Positions 58,601 to 64,000 of a DNA stretch of 64,000 bases are shown in pieces (within the stretch, counting starts at the first letter, position 1; the number at the start of each line of letters is the position of its first letter). The position numbers and the translations under genes were made by a program. The notes beneath the pieces are model-generated. The model did no database searches. It was not told where the DNA came from and was given only the letters and a program-made list of their open reading frames with translations. The stretch lies in contig CM049320.1 of NCBI GenBank assembly GCA_026874595.1, positions 7,007,464 through 7,071,463 of the forward strand. The letters run 5' to 3'. Source of the DNA: Sipunculus nudus (lineage: Eukaryota > Annelida > Sipuncula > Golfingiida > Sipunculidae).

Positions 58601-60097
58601 TTTCTAGCGCTGACCGACACGCCCGAAGAGGAAAACTCCACATGTGACAACACGTGAAAGAGGGCTGTGGTGTATGTAGGGGCAGGGGATAACAGGGTAT
58701 GTTTATGCCATTGTTACAAATTTTGTATATATATATATATAAATGCACAAAACAATACTCAAATATACATAAGTCATAGTACTTTAAAATATGTACAACA
58801 TTTACCATAACAGAAATTAATAACAAACATTAACAAATTACCTTTCAAACAACCAATCCAAATTGAATAATGAATCTGTCATCCTTTGTGACTTAACAAT
58901 CCAACAGCCTTGCTATCCAACATAAATGGGGGTTTTACATTTGATGATAACTTTATTATCAGACACAGAAAAATCTGGTAGAATAAATTAATTTTACATG
59001 TTGTTGTGGTTGTTTCATGAAAGTAAAAGGTGCTGTTCTGCATGTATACAGCAGTGAATCCAGGGGACTGATGGGGTCTAGGGGTCTCGATTCACCTGTG
59101 TGTTCAGCAGCAGTAACCTTTCAAAAAGTTTCATTCCAATTTTGGTGTTCTGGATTCCTCTTTTAAAGCTCTATTCAGGCCTGGAACCATATTCAGGTTT
59201 TCAAATTAGCCATCCAGGGAAGGACCACCCCAAAATCCTGGACCTGCACCTGGCATATCTGAGGGCTAATTATGTGGATCATCTCATAGCTCTTGTTGGA
59301 AAAAGGCGGCATAATGTCCAATAATGCAAACTTCTAGATATCCTAGTTTATTTCATAGATAAGTTGCACATGCCACTTCATTATTTAAATAACACAACGG
59401 TTTACGTAAAAAATAAGACTGAACTTAGAGAGACATATTTATAAGGGGTCCATGCTGGTCTGCATTTGGGAAGATTGGTAACTTGCCAAAATCTGCAGAT
59501 CCCTGAGAGGATCCCTATTTAGGGATTTCCCACAAATTTCTATTTTTTTTTTTTTAAGTTTGACAGTTGAGACAAGTTGTCTAGGTTGTCAAACACACTG
59601 CCCAACTGGGAGTGACTAGAGAATCACTTGCGTACTATCTTGACAAGCTATGTGAGTGTTCAGACAGATAATATGATGATAAAAATTGATGCGACTCAAA
59701 TAAGAAGGAGGTATCTAACAAGTAACTTAACTACGTATATATACATCTACAGAATTCCATTCTGGTTTCAGACTAGGTGACAGGGCAGTATCATAGCTTC
59801 CTCTCATTTTATATCCTGGCATTCACCAGGCCCGGTGACTTCTGCACCTGCAGGCCCTGGGTGCGTAATCGTCCCCATTGCTGGATCATACCACCGAGGA
59901 ACCCCTGAAAGGCGAACCAGCTTGTGAGTGAAACATGGTCCTGAATTGATGATTCACCTATTATCGCTCATAACAACATCATTTGTCACAATCTGATTAT
60001 AAAATGAAGCTCTACTGAAAATTTTATGAAAAGTTTCGGATCAAATAGTACATAACTATACATTAAAATCCAAACTTACCTCTGTATCACCAGCCAT
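52495..60097 (-). CDS. NAA38: NAA38 (LSMD1), NatC auxiliary Sm-like subunit, four coding exons
   Basis: Exons on the minus strand are 60097-60080, 57750-57639, 56736-56665 and 52604-52495 (stop included). They total 312 nt and encode 103 residues. All introns are GT-AG and phases match (0, 1, 1). The joined protein begins MAGDTESGEC, then a basic helix (RKRLEQWLNKKMQIK), the Sm1 motif KMSDGRTLVGVFLCTDKHKN, the Sm1 end VILGSCQEYLSSPG and the Sm2 motif RVLGLAMVPGHHIKSIE. NAA38 is the small subunit of the NatC complex with NAA30 and NAA35, which acetylates N-terminal Met-hydrophobic residues at the ribosome. The vertebrate protein is slightly longer at the N terminus. Start chosen as the internal Met; an in-frame extension is open back to 60268. 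Confidence 0.9.
52605..55011 (-). other. NAA38 intron 3, repeat-rich part
   Basis: Filled with degraded Helentron-like sequence. Two family B-type 3' termini lie near 53060-53095 and 53925-53955 (GCCATCGCATAAGCTTACAG). A segment at about 53455-53750 is homologous to 47.98-48.25 kb. A family A subtype terminus ends at about 54937, with body from about 54350 shared with 26.82-27.40 kb. No coding exon other than exon 4 was recognised. Confidence 0.55.
54350..54937 (-). mobile_element. Truncated family A subtype element in NAA38 intron 3
   Basis: The terminus TCAGATGACTTATGGTCAGC followed by TTAGCTA ends near 54937. The body matches 26818-27396, including GGAACTATAT/GGAAATATAT and CCCAGTTTTCG markers. 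Confidence 0.55.
55016..56228. repeat. 41-bp minisatellite in NAA38 intron 3, about 29 copies
   Basis: The unit GGTACTGATACAATGTTTTA followed by ATTCAAACAGAGAAATTCTAA repeats every 41 bp. Central copies are almost identical, and edge copies are diverged (GACTTGAAACAG variant). The period is not a multiple of three and no frame is open, so it is noncoding. It is probably variable in copy number. Confidence 0.93.
56229..56262. repeat. GA-rich and poly(G) tract
   Basis: GAGAGAGAGGGAGAGG passing into a run of 11 G directly next to the 41-bp array. Confidence 0.8.
56665..56736 (-). CDS. NAA38: NAA38 coding exon 3
   Basis: The 72-nt exon follows an acceptor ATAG and ends at CCAG/GTAGGT. It encodes VFLCTDKHKNVILGSCQEYL and SSP, the rest of the Sm1 motif. 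Reading frame is set by one base carried from exon 2. Confidence 0.9.
57639..57750 (-). CDS. NAA38: NAA38 coding exon 2
   Basis: The 112-nt exon follows the acceptor TTACAG and ends at TTG/GTAGGT. It encodes SGECAVSESEKSEGRKRLEQ and on to MSDGRTLVG, that is, the N-terminal helix and first strands of the Sm fold. Confidence 0.9.
57751..60079 (-). other. NAA38 intron 1
   Basis: Non-repetitive to weakly repetitive sequence between coding exons 1 and 2. A minus-strand frame at 58826-58407 (139 codons) has no recognisable domain. A segment near 59826-59866 resembles one at 1191-1230. Confidence 0.5.
60080..60097 (-). CDS. NAA38: NAA38 coding exon 1
   Basis: Encodes MAGDTE and ends at a consensus donor GAG/GTAAGT (60079-60074). 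The same frame is open upstream to a stop at 60271-60269, with another Met at 60262, so a 55-residue N-terminal extension cannot be excluded. The start context of either Met is only moderate. The short start agrees better with family length. Confidence 0.75.
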
Positions 60098-60262
60098 TTG
60101 GAAATCTTTGGAAATATGAATCAGTTGCGAGTTTTCTCGACGATCGACCACCGCTTGACTGATTTGCCCACTAGTTTCACTAAATTCCGCCAGATGCCGC
60201 GACAGGTCTTCACGGGATTTCAGAAAAATTTGGTCGCACACACAGTGTTCTTGGACATACAT

Positions 60263-62340
60263 GTAGGCCTATTAACACACCATCGCATTTCGATAAAATC
60301 AAGTTCTCCTGTCATAATTCGAATACTCCTGTATTGTTTATTTTGTAAGGAATATATAAACCTTACAAATCCAGTAGAGTATATAAAAAGGGCTTTCTAG
60401 CAACATTACCATGCAGCTAGGGACTCGGACGTTAATAAAAATAAGACGGGTCTTAAATTTCAACTCCCCTTTACGATAAAGGTTGGTACAGTCTGGTGTT
60501 TTGGCAGTTAAAGTGACCAACATTTGGTGTTCACTCTTTTCAGCTATACAGCACGTCTGAAGTATTGATGTTTATATTACAAGTTTTAAAGATCCTCTTT
60601 CATGTACGTAATTTTAAAGAAGCATAAGGGACATATAGGTAGGCCTGGTTATAAAATATTTAGGTTCTTTAAACAATTAAGTTTAACAGTCTTTATATTG
60701 AAATGTATTTCATTTTAATAGGTTAAACATTAAATTAGTAATTATTAATTAAGTTTAAAACATTAGGCCTAATGATTTGCAGCTTAACACCTAACATTTA
60801 AATTAACTACATTCATGATCTTTGTCAACAATTTTCAGAAACATTTATATACTTTTCTGCGGATAAAATTTGTTTAAGGTAGGCCTATTATTATTGCCTG
60901 AAAACCCCTATATTTAAAATCAATATCTAATGATACCATAACTTGTTGTTTAATAGTTTTTTTTTTTATTTATTTAAAATATGATAAGTTGAACATGAGA
61001 ACTAACTTCAAGACGGGTGAGGAAGATTAAGACAACACGTGATTTCTGGCTGAGTCCTTACCAGTAGATGACTGGCTTCTCATCAGTAGGCCCTGGTTTT
61101 GTGTCCAATCTACTGAGACTCGTACTGTCACCTGTAGGCTCAGAATACAGGGTATTTAGTCGGAAGAGTTTAACTGAATTGGCCCCTGCTTCCCTGGTAG
61201 GTTGTTTTCTTTTCAGTAATTTACCACATATACCACTGTTTTAATATTGAACAATTTGAGTGTTGCTGTGGTGTCTCAATAGGTATAAATTACTAAAACT
61301 TTGATTATTTTATAAGACAATTTCATTATATACCGGTTGATATGTATCTGAAAGGTATGACTAATAAGATTCATTTATTATCATTGTTACGGAACCTAAT
61401 AACAACATATCACATAGTCGTGACGAGCATAAATTTTGTTATGGAGATAAATCAGATTCTTTAACACTAGGCAGCGTGAAATGCCTTGGGGAATGAATAA
61501 AGAAGTCAGTGTTTTTCTTGTTAATAAATAATTATAATTTATTCTTAAAACACCTAACATTACAATACACTAAATCAATACAATTACACAGTATAACAAC
61601 AGTACAACAGCAAATCAATACAATTACACAGTATAATAAATAAAGTGTACAGTACCTGGATACTACCACTGTCACAGCGACAACAAGCCCTTTAAAGCAT
61701 ATAACCCAGATGAACCGTTCACATAAATCTTCTCAGAGAATAAAATCCAAATCAATCACAAAATCAATGTGTAATTTTGTAATCCAAAAGTGAAGTTCTG
61801 GTCGTCATCCCAAAGGCAAATTGAGACTATACAAAATTCGTTACAAATTCAAAGAAGATCTATAACTGCTGCAATTATCGGAAAGGTCCACAAACTGACT
61901 CACACTCTTCCGTGTCCGCTGGAATATTTCTCTCTCCTCTCACTGGGCTCTAAACACAGCCACTTATTTATAACTTTTCACCTCTAGCCGAGAACTTTCC
62001 ATTTCACGAACAATCCAAAAGAACCCAACAATACATAATACACACGCCCAAAGAACATACTAGAACAAAGAACGCTGTTTTTCTACACGTCAGACCCCAC
62101 ACCTGGGCCGGGTCAGCTCGCGCGTCTCCCATGGCAACGGACAATGCTAGCTCTACACAGACACATGTTAGACTGCTGCACACAATAAATGAGACATCTG
62201 TAACAGCATATATATCACAGAACTACAGAGCTGCTTTAATGAATTTACTATTGTAACAAACACATAACTATTCTATCTAACATGGGGAGTGGTAACTCCG
62301 GGTTTGGGAGGGGGGGGGGGGTTTAAGCATCTCCTCATAA
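60263..62340. other. Upstream region of NAA38, no other gene recognised
   Basis: The NAA38 promoter should lie just above 60.27 kb, but no core element can be assigned. A short direct duplication containing CAATTACACAGTATAA occurs at about 61579 and 61620. No coding sequence was recognised. Confidence 0.45.
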
Positions 62341-62350
62341 TAATTCTCTT

Positions 62351-62369
62351 ATAATAATAATAATTCTCT

Positions 62370-62439
<70 letters not shown>

Positions 62440-62477
62440 TAATAATAATAATAATAAATATTATTATTATAATAATG
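62351..62477. repeat. (AAT)n microsatellite
   Basis: ATAATAATAA units extend for about 125 bp and end in a short palindromic ATTATTATTATAATAAT turn. A 10-G run lies just upstream (about 62311-62320). Confidence 0.9.
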
Positions 62478-64000
62478 AAATGTTGTTTATTGCAGAATTA
62501 TAGTCCATTTATGTGTACTGAAAATAAATTATTTATGAGTGAAAATACAAATGTAAAATTACTTGTGTTGATAAAATTACAGTTGTACTATAAAACATAA
62601 CAATACCAGAGCAGCCTCTACCAAAACGCCGATATTTATGTATGTTTTGGAGACCCAATGAGTTTATTAAATGGACTGTGAGCCCATACGTTCCTTACGG
62701 ATCGGCTATACCCTGCAGTCGTCCCAGGTCTCCTATACATAGGAAGATTCTCATGTAATAAACATGTGGACATTAAAAAAACATACAAAATACAACCGCT
62801 GGGATCGGCGTTTTCTGGTCTTTTGTTAAATGAGGTACAAAGCATTACCTTTAGATAATACTAGCTGATAAATCCGGTATACCGGGCTAATTAGGGATAT
62901 ATTAACTGAGATGTGAAATGTTGGCTCATTTTTTTATTCTAAAAGTTAACAGAAAATAAAGGTTTTCAGTGGGAAACTGTCTCAATTAGATATGTATAAA
63001 AATTTTTTTTTACATTTATTTTGTGGGGCTGTCCGCGTGGCAAGAAATTTATAAATCGGTATGTTTACCTTGAAAACCTGGTCAGTGATGATGTTGTCAT
63101 TGCGAACCGGAATGAGACGCGGGAGCATTCAGGTTTTCGATGATATTTGACTGGATTCTATCGTTGGACTTGTTAAGATTAGGTTGATGTGAGGAACAGA
63201 TAAAAGATAGATTAAATATACGTTGTAAGGAAACTGTTCCTGAAGAAAGAAACAGAAATATGCATACCTCGTAAGTAGCAGAAGCGGACCAAACGGGACT
63301 CCATGCAGAGGGTCCGTATCCCAATTTCAGCCACCGCAACTTTTTTTTCATCGTATCAGACAAATATTGAGGCCTGAAACCCCCTCCACCCCTCCACCCC
63401 ATCGAACTCCACGTCTGTTCCTGAATTGGGGACCTTGAATTAGGTTTTGTCATTAATCCTCCTGGGTTGACCTCTCCATTTCATACAGCGAGAAACATGT
63501 GTTTTCCTCTTTTACTGGCTCAAATCCCTCACTGAAAGGAAGCGTTATGCATTTGAACAATAGTAGTGTTTGAGGCTGAATGACCACGATGCACGCATTC
63601 CGGTCATTGCCGAAGGCAGTTCGGCTGTGCTCGGTCAAACCTACGTGCAAGAAAGTAAAAACGGAAAAATCACTAAAAATTATATGTACATCAAAAATTA
63701 TTTATTCTCGTATCGCCTGTGTCACTGCGGGGATAAAAACCTTTAAAATGAGGTATGACACACTATTGTACACAACGCGGTTTTAGAGAAAATTGCGAAC
63801 AGACGCGAACCGAATCCCTTTAATAAGTATTAGATACATGATATATCGCAATCGGCCCCCTTTATTATTTTTTTATGTTTCTGTTTACAGTTTTTTTTTG
63901 TGAATTAACTTAATCTGTTTCCTAATACCAGTTTACAGGAGAAACTGTAAAAAAGTCTCGAAATTGTGGCAAATAATTACACAGCAGATTTATGGATGTG
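62478..64000. other. Intergenic region, no recognised gene
   Basis: Open frames of up to 118 codons (minus, 63453-63097) show no recognisable domain. A perfect 12-bp palindrome CCGGTATACCGG is at 62874-62885. Confidence 0.45.

Noticed and set aside
58407-58826. 139-codon minus-strand frame in NAA38 intron 1
   Set aside because: No recognisable domain. It lies between coding exons that already join in frame.

Overview
This is a stretch of animal nuclear DNA, most likely from a mollusc and probably a bivalve. The evidence is AT-rich sequence, long introns, very few exons, many TA/CA/AAT microsatellites and poly(G) tracts, and dispersed repeats of the bivalve kind: tandem-repeat cores, an AGGTCA-rich repeat, and a terminal GGCCCATGGGCC hairpin. 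The species cannot be named from the sequence. Only two host genes can be supported.

Layout. 1-16.1 kb: intergenic DNA with microsatellites, then a 3.6 kb Helentron-like repeat (12.15-15.73 kb) with a 336-bp satellite core in a 1302-bp higher-order repeat. 16.29-18.34 kb: an intact single-exon gene (+) for a 681-aa type II membrane glycosyltransferase of family 92. 18.5-19.4 kb: another repeat of the same kind, inverted, with a 145-bp core. 19.4-25.1 kb: intergenic, with one tRNA-derived SINE candidate. 25.1-27.4 kb: two adjoining family A repeats. 27.77-48.46 kb: a second Helentron-like repeat (family B), split by a 17.9 kb Mutator-like DNA transposon (29850-47742).

The Mutator-like element is the main discovery. 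It has 92-bp terminal inverted repeats, a perfect 9-bp target duplication (ATTTTTTCA), and an empty site that can be reconstructed from neighbouring copies of the interrupted repeat. Inside are two in-frame N-terminal exons of a transposase-like protein (+), shuffled and broken pieces of the catalytic and SWIM zinc-finger parts (-), a 45-bp minisatellite in opposite orientations towards the two ends (about 106 copies at 42.2-47.0 kb), and a later Helentron-like insertion into one SWIM-domain copy. The order of events is therefore readable: family B repeat, then the Mutator-like element, then the family A repeat.

52.5-60.1 kb: a four-exon gene (-) for NAA38/LSMD1, the Sm-like auxiliary subunit of the NatC N-terminal acetyltransferase. 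Its exons are only 18-112 bp long, so no long open frame reveals it. Intron 3 carries a 41-bp minisatellite of about 29 copies and several degraded Helentron-like repeats. 60.3-64 kb: intergenic, with an AAT microsatellite and no recognised gene.

The two host genes have no evident functional link. The rest of the window records nested transposition and satellite amplification inside transposons.
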